From positions 1 to 50,031 of the forward strand of contig CANRIB010000006.1 in assembly GCA_947630575.1 (NCBI GenBank): 50,031 nt of DNA, in the 5' to 3' direction. The position numbers were made by a program, and so were the translations under genes. Under the pieces are notes generated by a model. The model saw nothing but the letters and a program-made list of their open reading frames with translations, did no database searches and was not told the DNA's origin. How positions within the stretch are numbered: position 1 is the stretch's first letter; every line of letters starts with the position of its first letter. This DNA is from an uncultured Bacilli bacterium (GTDB lineage Bacteria; Bacillota_I; Bacilli_A; RF39; UBA660). Shown here in pieces: positions 1 through 8,977 of this stretch.

Positions 1-60
1 CAATTTTAAGCGACTTTTTATATAGATAATATAATTAATCAAATTAACTTGATTTAAAAA

Positions 61-201
61 ACTGTCCGTAGGTAAGGAAATATCTTAAAGTAAAATACTG
101 CTTGTCTATTATGCTTATCCTTTTTATTAATAGACAAGATATGGGTTACCTTTACCCAAACATAATCCAGGAACAAAGCTTTTCGACTTTGTTCTTTCTT
201 T
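61..201 (+). ncRNA. Candidate structured small RNA or leader ending in an intrinsic terminator
   Basis: Nested complementary segments AGGTAA(70-75)/TTACCT(146-151), ATATC(80-84)/GATAT(138-142), TTGTCTATTA(102-111)/TAATAGACAA(128-137), then GAACAAAG-CTTTTCGA-CTTTGTTC + TTTCTTTT (171-201). No family recognised. Confidence 0.4.
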
Positions 202-245
202 TCTTCTGAATATTTACATAAACCTAAAAAAGTATTATAATTAAT

Positions 246-1661
246 ATGGTGAATAAAATGCTAAAAAGAAGTATGATAGCAATAGCCATAATCGCCACAA
301 TCCTTTTTATTTCACTGCTGTATATTGGTTTTAAACCCATTTTAAAAGCCGAATTAAAAGGCCAAGATAAAACGATTGAAGTATTTACTGAATACCAAGA
401 TGAAGGTATTAATAGTTGTTATGGAAGTTTATTTTTAGGTTGTAAGAAAAAGCCCAATATTGAAGTAATAAATAATATCCAAGAAGATAAAATAGGCGAA
501 TATGAAATAATATATAAAGTTAAATATAAAAAGAAAGAAACAACATTAACAAGAAAAATAAAAGTAGTTGATACAACTGCTCCTGAATTAAAAATTGCAA
601 GTTCTGAATTAACCTCTTGTCCTAATACTACTGATTTTGATTTAAAATATGAAGCTATTGATAATTATGATAAAGATATAACTAGCAAAGTTACTAAAAC
701 TATAGAAAATGATAATCTTATTCTTTCTGTTACAGATTCCTCTAATAATACTACCACTAAAACTATCAAAGTAAATTATGAAGATACCGAAAAACCCAAA
801 ATTACTTTAAAAGGCTCTAATCCCACTTATTTATATGTTGGTGCAACTTATAAAGAATCTGGCTATGAAGTAACCGACAATTGTAGTTCTGATTTACAAG
901 ATAAAGTAACAGTTACCAATAATATTAATACTTCCAAAACAGGTACTTATTATGTAAATTACAAAGTAAAAGATGCTTATAATAATGAAACTACTGTTAC
1001 AAGAACAGTTAAAGTAATTATTAATCAACCAACTGTTTCAAAAGGCAATAAAATAATTTATTTAACTTTTGATGATGGTCCAAGTTACTATACTAATGAA
1101 TTACTAGATGTTTTAAAAGCCTACAATGTTAAAGCTACATTTTTTGTGACTTGGCAGTTTCCTGGTTATGCAAGTGCTATAAAAAGAGCTTATGATGAAG
1201 GCCACTCTATAGGGTTGCACACTTATAGTCATGTTTATTCTAAAGTTTATGCCAGTGTAGATGCTTATTTTAATGATTTAAATGCTATAAATGATAAAGT
1301 TAAAAACATAATTGGTATTGATTCTAAATTAATTAGATTTCCTGGTGGAAGTTCTAATACAGTAAGTAGAATAACTCCTAAGATAATGACTGTTTTAACT
1401 GGTGAAGTACAGGCTCGTGGTTATCATTATTTTGATTGGAATGTCAGTTCTAATGATACTGCTACCTCTAATAGTGCTACTATTGCTAGTAATGTTATAA
1501 AAAGTCTAAGAGGAGGTACATATATTGTTTTACAACATGATACTAAACCAGGAAGCATTCGAGCCGTCAAAAGTATTATTGAATATGGTCTTGCTAATGG
1601 CTATACATTTTTACCTCTAGACGAATCTAGTCCTACTGCCCATCATGGTTTAAATAATTAA
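246..1661 (+). CDS. Membrane-anchored polysaccharide deacetylase with N-terminal Ig-like (DUF5011-type) repeats
   Basis: N-terminal TM; 'DTTAPELKI' and 'DTEKPKITLKGSNPTYLYVGATYKESGYEVTD' Ig-like repeats; NodB motifs 'LTFDDGPSYYTNELLDVLKAYNVKATFFV' and 'HSIGLHTYSH'. Confidence 0.9.
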   Translation: MVNKMLKRSMIAIAIIATILFISLLYIGFKPILKAELKGQDKTIEVFTEYQDEGINSCYGSLFLGCKKKPNIEVINNIQEDKIGEYEIIYKVKYKKKETTLTRKIKVVDTTAPELKIASSELTSCPNTTDFDLKYEAIDNYDKDITSKVTKTIENDNLILSVTDSSNNTTTKTIKVNYEDTEKPKITLKGSNPTYLYVGATYKESGYEVTDNCSSDLQDKVTVTNNINTSKTGTYYVNYKVKDAYNNETTVTRTVKVIINQPTVSKGNKIIYLTFDDGPSYYTNELLDVLKAYNVKATFFVTWQFPGYASAIKRAYDEGHSIGLHTYSHVYSKVYASVDAYFNDLNAINDKVKNIIGIDSKLIRFPGGSSNTVSRITPKIMTVLTGEVQARGYHYFDWNVSSNDTATSNSATIASNVIKSLRGGTYIVLQHDTKPGSIRAVKSIIEYGLANGYTFLPLDESSPTAHHGLNN

Positions 1662-1683
1662 AAGAAAGGTAATAAAAACTCAT

Positions 1684-2418
1684 ATGAATAATTTTTGGTC
1701 TCCTTGGCATGGCTGTCACAAATGTAGTCCCGGCTGTCTTAATTGCTATGTATATTATTTAGATAAAAAGCATGGTAAAGATGCAAGTATTATAACTAAA
1801 TCTAAAACTAACTTTGATTTACCTCTTAAAAAGAATCGTCAAGGTGCATATAAAATTCCTAGTGGTACAGAAGTTGCCACTTGTTTTACTAGTGATTTTT
1901 TTCTTGAAGAAGCTGATTTATGGCGAAACGAAGCTTGGCAAATAATCAAAAAACGTCAAGATCTAACATTTTTAATCTGCACTAAAAGAATTGAACGCTT
2001 CATGGCTTGTATCCCTAGTGATTGGGGTGAAGGCTATCCCAATGTTAAACTTGCTATTACCTGTGAAAATCAAGCTATGGCCGATTTAAGATGTCCCATA
2101 TTCTTAAATATTCCTGCCCAAACTAAATATATTTTTGTCGGTCCAATTCTTGAATATGTTGATTTAAAGCCTTATCTTAAAACTGGAAAAATTGCCTCTG
2201 TATCTGTAAGCGGTGAATCCTATGAAAATGCTCGTCTATGTGATTTTAATTGGGTTAAAAAAATATATGAAGATACTAAACTTTATAATGTTGCTTTTAA
2301 TTTCCATCAGACAGGTTCCAATTTTCTCATGGATGGCAAAATCTATAAAATAAAGCATTTTGAAGAATTTGAACAAGCAAAAAAAGGGGAAGAGTATCTT
2401 TTAAATCATTATAAATAA
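1684..2418 (+). CDS. DUF5131 (phage Gp37/Gp68-like, radical-SAM-like) protein
   Basis: 'NNFWSPWHGCHKCSPGCLNCYVYYLDKKHGKD' Cys cluster; 'LTFLICTKRIERF'. Confidence 0.8.
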   Translation: MNNFWSPWHGCHKCSPGCLNCYVYYLDKKHGKDASIITKSKTNFDLPLKKNRQGAYKIPSGTEVATCFTSDFFLEEADLWRNEAWQIIKKRQDLTFLICTKRIERFMACIPSDWGEGYPNVKLAITCENQAMADLRCPIFLNIPAQTKYIFVGPILEYVDLKPYLKTGKIASVSVSGESYENARLCDFNWVKKIYEDTKLYNVAFNFHQTGSNFLMDGKIYKIKHFEEFEQAKKGEEYLLNHYK

Positions 2419-2534
2419 ATCTAAATCTTATTGCCCATATTCTGTGCACTTATTTTTATATTACATCTAAGAAATAATTATAAGCATTATTATCACTAAT
2501 TGCAGTTTTAACAAAAATGTGTTAAAATAAAAAT

Positions 2535-4148
2535 ATGAGGTCAAGTGTTATGCTAAGAAGAGTAGAGTTTAAAAAAAAGGGGCGTAATGCGTTTTATCGC
2601 AATTGGAAATCTTGTATTATTGTTTGCTTTTTATATATAGTTTTAGTAGGTGGTTCTGTAATCACCATTAATCGGGAATTTGACTATGACTATCGCGATA
2701 ACATTAAAAATTTAAACATCAATAATATTGAAGGCGACACTAACTCTGACATCGTAAATGAATTTATCAATGGTCTTTCTGGTAATAAACCAAAAGAATA
2801 TAACTTTTTAAGTAATACCACAAGAGGAGTTATTGGCACACTAGCAAACTCTGTATCTAAAACCGGATCTTTCTTATTTGGAGCCCTAAATGCTATTAAT
2901 GAAGCCTTATTTAAAGACCGTATTTGGCCCAGTGTTGTCATAATTATAGGCGCGTGTCTTTCTCTTTTATATTGGATTTTTGTAAGTAAAGTTTTAGAAG
3001 TAGGTTTAGATAGATTTTATTTAGAAAATCATCGTTTTACTCAAACTAAAACAAGTAAAATTCTCATGCCCTATAAACTAAATAAAGCAACTAATATTGC
3101 CTATACGATGTTTTTAAAAAATATTTATACTATTCTTTGGAGTTTTACTATAATCGGGGGCTTTATTAAAGCATATTCTTACAAAATGGTTCCCTTTATT
3201 CTCGCAGAAAATCCCAACATGAAACCTAAAGATGTTATTAACTTATCTCGAGAAATGATGGATGGTTATAAATGGGAAATGTTTAAATTAGATTTATCAT
3301 TTATAGGTTATTATATCTTAGGATTTTTAACTTTTAATATTAGTAATATTGTCTTTACTACTCCAGTAATTAAAGCTACATATGTTGAAGTATATATTTA
3401 TTTTCGGGATTTAGCCAAAACTAAAGGTTTAACTAAATCTGAATTATTAAAAGATAACTTATTGGATGGCCCATTAACTATTGGTGAATATCCTTTATAT
3501 GATAAAATGCTTAAAAATAGCAAAAATCATTTTTGGTTAAATTTTGATTATAATCGTAATTATAGTTTAGTATATTTACTCTTAATATGTTTTATAATTT
3601 CTATTATTGGTTTTATGTGGGAAACATTACTTCATTTATTCCAATATGGCGTTTTAGTTAAAAGGGGAACTTTACATGGACCATGGCTTCCTATTTATGG
3701 AGGAGGCTGTTTTGCTTTATTAGTTTTATTAAAAAATTATCGTAAGAATCCTTTTACTTATTTTCTTTTATCTATGGTTATCTGTGGTGTTATTGAATAT
3801 TTAACCAGTGTTTATTTAGAAGTTGTCCATCATATGTCTTGGTGGAATTATAATGGCTTTTTCTTAAATTTAAATGGGCGTATTTGTCTTGAAGGTTTAA
3901 TTGTCTTTGGAATAGGGGGAGTAATTGCAACTTATATTATTGCACCTTTAATAAGTAATGTGTTAGACCGTCTAAAACCTCAAACTAGAAATATTTTATG
4001 TCTGGTATTAATGTCTTTATTAATCTTTGACTTTTATATTTCTGGTAAAAATCCTAATACTGGTAAAGGCATAACTTCTGAACTTGATAATATCTCAATT
4101 ATCCTTAAAGATTATACTTTATTTTCTTCTAAATCCCACTTTAAATAG
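2535..4148 (+). CDS. Membrane protein: DUF975-like N-terminus fused to putative ABC-transporter type IV (CmpB-like) domain
   Basis: Multiple TM segments; 'WETLLHLFQYGVLVKRGTLHGPWLPIYGGGC' motif in the C-terminal half. Confidence 0.75.
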   Translation: MRSSVMLRRVEFKKKGRNAFYRNWKSCIIVCFLYIVLVGGSVITINREFDYDYRDNIKNLNINNIEGDTNSDIVNEFINGLSGNKPKEYNFLSNTTRGVIGTLANSVSKTGSFLFGALNAINEALFKDRIWPSVVIIIGACLSLLYWIFVSKVLEVGLDRFYLENHRFTQTKTSKILMPYKLNKATNIAYTMFLKNIYTILWSFTIIGGFIKAYSYKMVPFILAENPNMKPKDVINLSREMMDGYKWEMFKLDLSFIGYYILGFLTFNISNIVFTTPVIKATYVEVYIYFRDLAKTKGLTKSELLKDNLLDGPLTIGEYPLYDKMLKNSKNHFWLNFDYNRNYSLVYLLLICFIISIIGFMWETLLHLFQYGVLVKRGTLHGPWLPIYGGGCFALLVLLKNYRKNPFTYFLLSMVICGVIEYLTSVYLEVVHHMSWWNYNGFFLNLNGRICLEGLIVFGIGGVIATYIIAPLISNVLDRLKPQTRNILCLVLMSLLIFDFYISGKNPNTGKGITSELDNISIILKDYTLFSSKSHFK

Positions 4149-4196
4149 CTTTTTTAAAGCTTTTTTTCATGTTATAATAATAATATAGGTGGTAGT

Positions 4197-5093
4197 ATGA
4201 AAACTCTTACAATCAAAGACCCATGGGCAAGTTTAATCATCCATGGTTATAAAAAATATGAATTTCGTTCTTGGAAAACATCCTATCGTGGTAAAATCCT
4301 AATTCACTCAAGTATTAATCCTGAAAAGAAAATTATCTCTAATTTTAAATCTTTAAACTTAAATTATAATCCTGGATATATTATTGGAGAAGCAACTATC
4401 AAAGATTGTCTTCCTCTAACCAAAGAATTTAATAACAAATTAATTAAAGAAAATAAATTAATTTATGGAGATAATAAGAATAGAAAAGGATATGCCTGGG
4501 AATTAACTAATATTAAAAAATATGAAAAACCCTTTAAAGCTAAAGGCAGTTTAAGTCTATGGGAATATTATTCTAAAGAAGAAATCATGAATATCATGGC
4601 CAATATTAAATATGGTTATTTAGATAAATCAAACCAAATTCATTTAGATATTGATTCTAATTTCCCTTTAAATTATATTTTATCTACTCCGAAAGAAGTT
4701 TTACTAAATAAAGTAGGTATTTGTTGGGATCAAGTCGAACTAGAAAGAACTTTATTTAAAGGTCATGATGTTAAAACTTATTTTATTGTTTATTATGGTA
4801 ATAATAAATGTCCTACTCATACTTTTTTAACTTTAAAAGAAAATAATAAATATTATTGGTTTGAACATTCCTGGGAGCTATATAAAGGTATTCATGAATA
4901 TGATACTCTAAAAAACTTACTTTTAGATGTTAAAGCTAAATTTATTAAAAGTGAACTAAAAAATAAATATCAGGAAGATAATTTAAAAATAATACCTTAT
5001 AAAAAACCTCAATCTCATTTAACTGTAAATGAATTTTATGCCCACTGTGAACAATATGAACCAATTATTTTAAAGGAGAATCAAAATGAATAA
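4197..5093 (+). CDS. ASCH-domain protein fused to a transglutaminase-like C-terminal domain
   Basis: N-term 'MKTLTIKDPWASLIIHGYKKYEFRSWKTSYRGKILIHSS' (ASCH); C-term paralogous to ORF 7863..8387 with shared Cys (GICWDQVE/GTCFDLVE) and His (THTF) motifs. Confidence 0.7.
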   Translation: MKTLTIKDPWASLIIHGYKKYEFRSWKTSYRGKILIHSSINPEKKIISNFKSLNLNYNPGYIIGEATIKDCLPLTKEFNNKLIKENKLIYGDNKNRKGYAWELTNIKKYEKPFKAKGSLSLWEYYSKEEIMNIMANIKYGYLDKSNQIHLDIDSNFPLNYILSTPKEVLLNKVGICWDQVELERTLFKGHDVKTYFIVYYGNNKCPTHTFLTLKENNKYYWFEHSWELYKGIHEYDTLKNLLLDVKAKFIKSELKNKYQEDNLKIIPYKKPQSHLTVNEFYAHCEQYEPIILKENQNE

Positions 5094-5478
5094 AAAAGGT
5101 TTTACTCTTATTGAATTACTATGTGTTATAGCGCTTCTTGCCTTAATTACCACACTTGCCAGTACAAGTATTATAAATTTATCTAAAAAAAGCAAAGAAA
5201 ATCTTTACTGTGCTAAAATTTCTTTAATTAAAACTGCCGCGGAAGACTATGCCTTAAAACTCGAAAAAGAACTTAATGCAAGCACTAATTTATATGAAGG
5301 TTATAAAAGTCTAACTATTAAAGTTAGTGATTTAGTATCTTCTGGCAAACTTACTGCCGATAAAGATGATATAGTTTTAAATCCCCTAGATAATACTAGC
5401 ATGAATAATCTAGAAATTATTATATATTTAGCTAATAATCATATTAATTCTTATATTGCCACTGATAATATTTGTTAA
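5086..5478 (+). CDS. Type IV prepilin-like / pseudopilin protein
   Basis: 'KKGFTLIELLCVIALLALITTLAS' prepilin N-methylation signal. Confidence 0.8.
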   Translation: MNKKGFTLIELLCVIALLALITTLASTSIINLSKKSKENLYCAKISLIKTAAEDYALKLEKELNASTNLYEGYKSLTIKVSDLVSSGKLTADKDDIVLNPLDNTSMNNLEIIIYLANNHINSYIATDNIC

Positions 5479-5525
5479 TTTTTCAAATTTATGTTAAAAT
5501 AAAGAATCAAAAAGGAGGGACTATA

Positions 5526-6830
5526 ATGAAATGTGTTTGCTTAATAGGTAAGCCAAATGTCGGTAAATCTACTATTTTTAATAAACTAATTAAAGAAAAA
5601 AAGTCTATTATTTTAGATGAAGCTGGAATCACAAGAGATCGTATTTATGGGAAAGTAACCTATAAAAATAAAACTTTTTCTTTAATTGATACAGGGGGAA
5701 TTACAAGTGATATAGGTGAGTTTAACACAGATATTAAAATTCAAGCTGAATTAGGCGCATCTGAATCTGATTTAATATTATTTGTTGTTGATGGCAAAAC
5801 CGGCTTAGACCACAGTGATTATTACATTAGAGATATGCTCTTAAAAGCAGGTAAAGAAGTAATTGTTGTAGTAAATAAAGTTGATAATGCTAAAAGAAAA
5901 GAAAATATCTATGAGTTTTATGAATTAGGCTTTCCAACAATTATCAGTGTTTCTGGTGAACACAATTTAGGCTTTAATGAACTTTTAGATGCGATTACAA
6001 AAGATATAAAAGAAAATACCGATATTACATCAAGTATTCCTAAATTTTGTATTATTGGTCGCCCTAATGTTGGCAAAAGTAGCTTAATAAATGCTTTATT
6101 AAATGAAGAAAGAACGATAGTATCTAATATCGCCGGCACTACCAGAGATTCTATTGACACTTTATTTACTTATGATAAAAAAGAATATATTGCCATTGAT
6201 ACTGCTGGTATGCGTAAAAAAGGTAAAATATATGAAAATATTGAAAAATATAGTTATCTTCGGAGTATGCGCGCTATAGAAGAATCCGATGTTTGCTGTG
6301 TGGTTGTAAATGCTGAAGAAGGCATAATTGAACATGATAAACATATCTTAGGATATGCTCTTGAAGCCGGAAAAGGAGTAGTCTTAGTTGTAAATAAATG
6401 GGATAAAATAAATAATCCCAATGAAGCCATCAAAAAATGGCAACAAAAAATAGCGAGTGAATTTCAATTTACGCCTTATATAAAAGTAGTTTTCTTATCA
6501 GCTTTAAAAAAGAAACGTATTCATACGCTTATGCCTGCCATAATTGAAGCTTACGAAAACAATTCTAAAAATATTCCTACTAGTCTTTTAAACAATGTTA
6601 TTACGGAAGCTGTAAGCTTAAATGCCCCTCCATCTTTTAAAGGAAAACGTTTAAAAATATATTTTGTCAGTGAAACTGGCCTAAAACCTCCTAAATTTAC
6701 TTTTCAAGTTAATGATAAAAAACTCATCCACTTTAGTTATGAAAGATATTTAGAAAATAAAATAAGAGAAAATTTTGATTTAACTGGAACTCCTATAATA
6801 TTACAATTTAAAACTAAAAATGAACATTAA
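5526..6830 (+). CDS. der: Ribosome-associated GTPase Der (EngA)
   Basis: Two G domains (GKPNVGKST, GRPNVGKSS) and KH-like C-terminus. Start moved from 5472 to the ATG at 5526, preceded by AAAGGAGGG. Confidence 0.96.
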   Translation: MKCVCLIGKPNVGKSTIFNKLIKEKKSIILDEAGITRDRIYGKVTYKNKTFSLIDTGGITSDIGEFNTDIKIQAELGASESDLILFVVDGKTGLDHSDYYIRDMLLKAGKEVIVVVNKVDNAKRKENIYEFYELGFPTIISVSGEHNLGFNELLDAITKDIKENTDITSSIPKFCIIGRPNVGKSSLINALLNEERTIVSNIAGTTRDSIDTLFTYDKKEYIAIDTAGMRKKGKIYENIEKYSYLRSMRAIEESDVCCVVVNAEEGIIEHDKHILGYALEAGKGVVLVVNKWDKINNPNEAIKKWQQKIASEFQFTPYIKVVFLSALKKKRIHTLMPAIIEAYENNSKNIPTSLLNNVITEAVSLNAPPSFKGKRLKIYFVSETGLKPPKFTFQVNDKKLIHFSYERYLENKIRENFDLTGTPIILQFKTKNEH

Positions 6831-6862
6831 AAAAGTGATGTTAAAAAAATTCATCGCTTTTA
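6828..6862 (+). terminator. Intrinsic terminator after der
   Basis: AAAAGTGATG-TTAAAAAAATT-CATCGCTTTT stem followed by AT. Confidence 0.6.
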
Positions 6863-6863
6863 T

Positions 6864-7127
6864 TTATACCTCTAATTTTTCTCTTTCGTCTATTCTTTTC
6901 TTAGTTATAATATGTTCTTCATTATAAGTAACTAAATCTTTTGAAGAAACATTAAGTAATAAAGCTAATTCATCAATTCTTTCAATACTAATATTTTCTT
7001 CGCCTCTCTCCACACTAGCCATATATTTATAAGATAATCCTAATTGGGTATAAAACTTTTCTTGACTCATTCCCATTTTATATCGATAATATTTTAAATT
7101 CATGCCAATAATTTCTTTTAAATTCAT
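6864..7127 (-). CDS. XRE-family HTH regulator
   Basis: 'GMNLKYYRYKMGMSQEKFYTQLGLSYKYMASVERGEENISIERIDELALLLNVSSKDL'. Confidence 0.85.
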   Translation of the reverse strand: MNLKEIIGMNLKYYRYKMGMSQEKFYTQLGLSYKYMASVERGEENISIERIDELALLLNVSSKDLVTYNEEHIITKKRIDEREKLEV

Positions 7128-7200
7128 TTATTCCTTCTCCTCACACTTAATATTATTGATAATTTCATCTAAAGTCTACCCAGTTATAGCTACACAAAAT

Positions 7201-7229
7201 TTGACATTCCAAAATTTTTGGTATATTAT
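7201..7229 (+). promoter_or_regulatory. SigA-type promoter with palindrome in the spacer
   Basis: TTGACA (7201-7206), 17-nt spacer, TATTAT (7224-7229); spacer contains CCAAAATTTTTGG (7209-7221). Confidence 0.65.
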
Positions 7230-7247
7230 ATATCTAGTGGAGGAGTT

Positions 7248-7466
7248 ATGGTAAAAAGTAGTACAAATGTAAATTTTAAATTACAAAATTTACGCAAAAT
7301 AAGTAATATGTCTTATGAAGATGTAGCTAAAAAGGTTGGTATCTGTAAAGCTTACTATTGGCAAATAGAGCATGGTAATCGTCGTCTATACTACGATTTA
7401 GCTTTAAAAATTGCCAAAGTTTTTAAGAAAAAACCTGATGAAATTTTTTATAGCTATTATAAATAA
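7248..7466 (+). CDS. XRE-family HTH regulator
   Basis: 'LQNLRKISNMSYEDVAKKVGICKAYYWQIEHGNRRLYYDLALKIAKVFKKKPDEIF'; start moved to ATG 7248 behind GGAGGAG. Confidence 0.85.
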   Translation: MVKSSTNVNFKLQNLRKISNMSYEDVAKKVGICKAYYWQIEHGNRRLYYDLALKIAKVFKKKPDEIFYSYYK

Positions 7467-7511
7467 ACCAAAAATACTTTCTAACATATAATGTTTTAGG
7501 AGGTATTTTTT

Positions 7512-7751
7512 ATGCTAGATGACTCATTTTTTAAAAAAGTTGAAAAGAAAACTAAGGTAGACAAAAATACCATCATAAGTCTTGCCGAAAAACTTCAAAA
7601 TGGCAACATGAAAGACCCCGAAACTTTAAATGAAGTAATAGATACTTTAAGTAAAATGACTGGTAAAAAAGTAAATAAAGAATTAAAAAACAAAATAATT
7701 GAAAAAGTTGTCGCCGATGAAGTTCCTAAAACTATTGATAATATGTTTTAA
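7512..7751 (+). CDS. Stage VI sporulation protein F-like
   Basis: 'DDSFFKKVEKKTKVDKNTIISLAEKLQNGNMKDPETLNEVIDTLSKMTGKKVNKELKNKII' resembles the SpoVIF family. Confidence 0.7.
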   Translation: MLDDSFFKKVEKKTKVDKNTIISLAEKLQNGNMKDPETLNEVIDTLSKMTGKKVNKELKNKIIEKVVADEVPKTIDNMF

Positions 7752-7862
7752 AAAATTTTTTTCCCATAAAAAGGGCGAAAAACACCAATTATTATTAATT
7801 TAAGAAATTTTTGATTGCCAAGACCACCCATTTTCTGTTATAATAGGCACTAGGTGGAGTAC

Positions 7863-8387
7863 ATGGAACAAGTTAATAATGTTATGGATATTTTAGAAAG
7901 TTTAAAAGATATTGAATACGGCTGGATGGACATAGAAAAAAATGTCTATCGCAATGTCGACAAGGGATTTAAAAAGAAGTATGTGTTAGCAAATCCTGAA
8001 GAAACAATTACTAATAAAGTAGGTACCTGTTTTGATTTAGTTGAAGTAGAAAGAAACTATTTCAAAAATCTAGGTTTAAAATTTAATACTTACTTTATGA
8101 TTTATTACGAATCTAAACGTATATATACACATACCTTTATCGTTTATGAAGAAAACGAAAAATTCTATTGGTTAGAAGTATCATGGGAGAAAAATCGTGG
8201 TATTCATGAATTTATGTCATTATACGATTTACTAACCACAGTTCGAAGTGAATTTATTAAATTTCATAATATCAAATTTATGGATATGGATTACTTATGT
8301 GTTTACAAATATAAGAAACCAAAATTCCATATTGGTTTAAAAGAATTTTATAAACACTGCGAAAATGGGGAAAATGTTATAATCTAA
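7863..8387 (+). CDS. Transglutaminase-like protein, paralogue of the C-terminal domain of 4197..5093
   Basis: Shared 'VGTCFDLVEVER', 'THTFIVYEENEKFYWLEVSWEKNRGIHEF', 'YKKPKFHIGLKEFYKHCE'. Confidence 0.65.
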   Translation: MEQVNNVMDILESLKDIEYGWMDIEKNVYRNVDKGFKKKYVLANPEETITNKVGTCFDLVEVERNYFKNLGLKFNTYFMIYYESKRIYTHTFIVYEENEKFYWLEVSWEKNRGIHEFMSLYDLLTTVRSEFIKFHNIKFMDMDYLCVYKYKKPKFHIGLKEFYKHCENGENVII

Positions 8388-8424
8388 CCCTTGAGTAATA
8401 GCTATATTTATGCTATACTAAACA

Positions 8425-8630
8425 CATAAAGCAAATATTAAAAGACATGATTTATAAAATGATTTTTTATAGAGAGTTTAACATTTGGTGGAAGTTAATA
8501 AATAGTTTTATAAATTACTCCTTTTATAGTGAGATTAATAATCTCCGTTTAAGTTACGTTATAGACTTAAAATAAGTAATATAAAGGATGGTACCGCAGA
8601 ATTTGCTCCTTAAAGAGCCTGCGGTTTTTT
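8425..8630 (+). promoter_or_regulatory. T-box riboswitch leader upstream of the thrS operon
   Basis: AGAGAG and GGTG-type stem I elements, conserved 'AAGGATGGTACCGCAG' T-box, and terminator CCGCAG..GCTC..GAGC..CTGCGG-TTTTTT (8594-8630). Possible Thr specifier ACT at 8517-8519 (inferred). Confidence 0.88.
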
Positions 8631-8647
8631 ATTTAGGAGGGATATTT

Positions 8648-8977
8648 ATTACAAGAGAAATGTATAAAGATTATCTAACGGCATTTTATTATTTAAAAAA
8701 TAGTTTAGAAATCGAACATGATACAGCATATAACAAAGTATTATCAGTTTTAAAAAATATTATTGAAAGTTATGAAATGAGTGCTTGGGCTCACGAATTA
8801 AAAATGTTTAAGCCTGAAGAACTTGCTACTCCTGATATTTTAACTAAAACTCTATATACTTTAAAAGTTTTATATTTAGTAGCACCCGATACCAAAGAAG
8901 AGGGAGAGCTATTAGCTAAAAAAATTCAAAAAATAATTATTAATAATAAATTAGAAGAAAGAGGAATTAAAAGATGA
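8648..8977 (+). CDS. Uncharacterised small protein in the T-box-controlled operon
   Basis: Open frame; the tabulated start at 8588 lies inside the T-box. AGGAGGG ends at 8641, six nt before an in-frame ATT (8648); the first internal ATG is 8660. Overlaps the thrS start by 4 nt. Confidence 0.55.
   Translation: MTREMYKDYLTAFYYLKNSLEIEHDTAYNKVLSVLKNIIESYEMSAWAHELKMFKPEELATPDILTKTLYTLKVLYLVAPDTKEEGELLAKKIQKIIINNKLEERGIKR

Noticed and set aside
2690-2941. Minus-strand ORF of 83 aa
   Set aside because: Lies entirely antisense within the 2535-4148 membrane-protein gene; no RBS or recognisable product.
5918-6344. Minus-strand ORFs within der
   Set aside because: Antisense to a highly conserved gene; composition-driven open frames.
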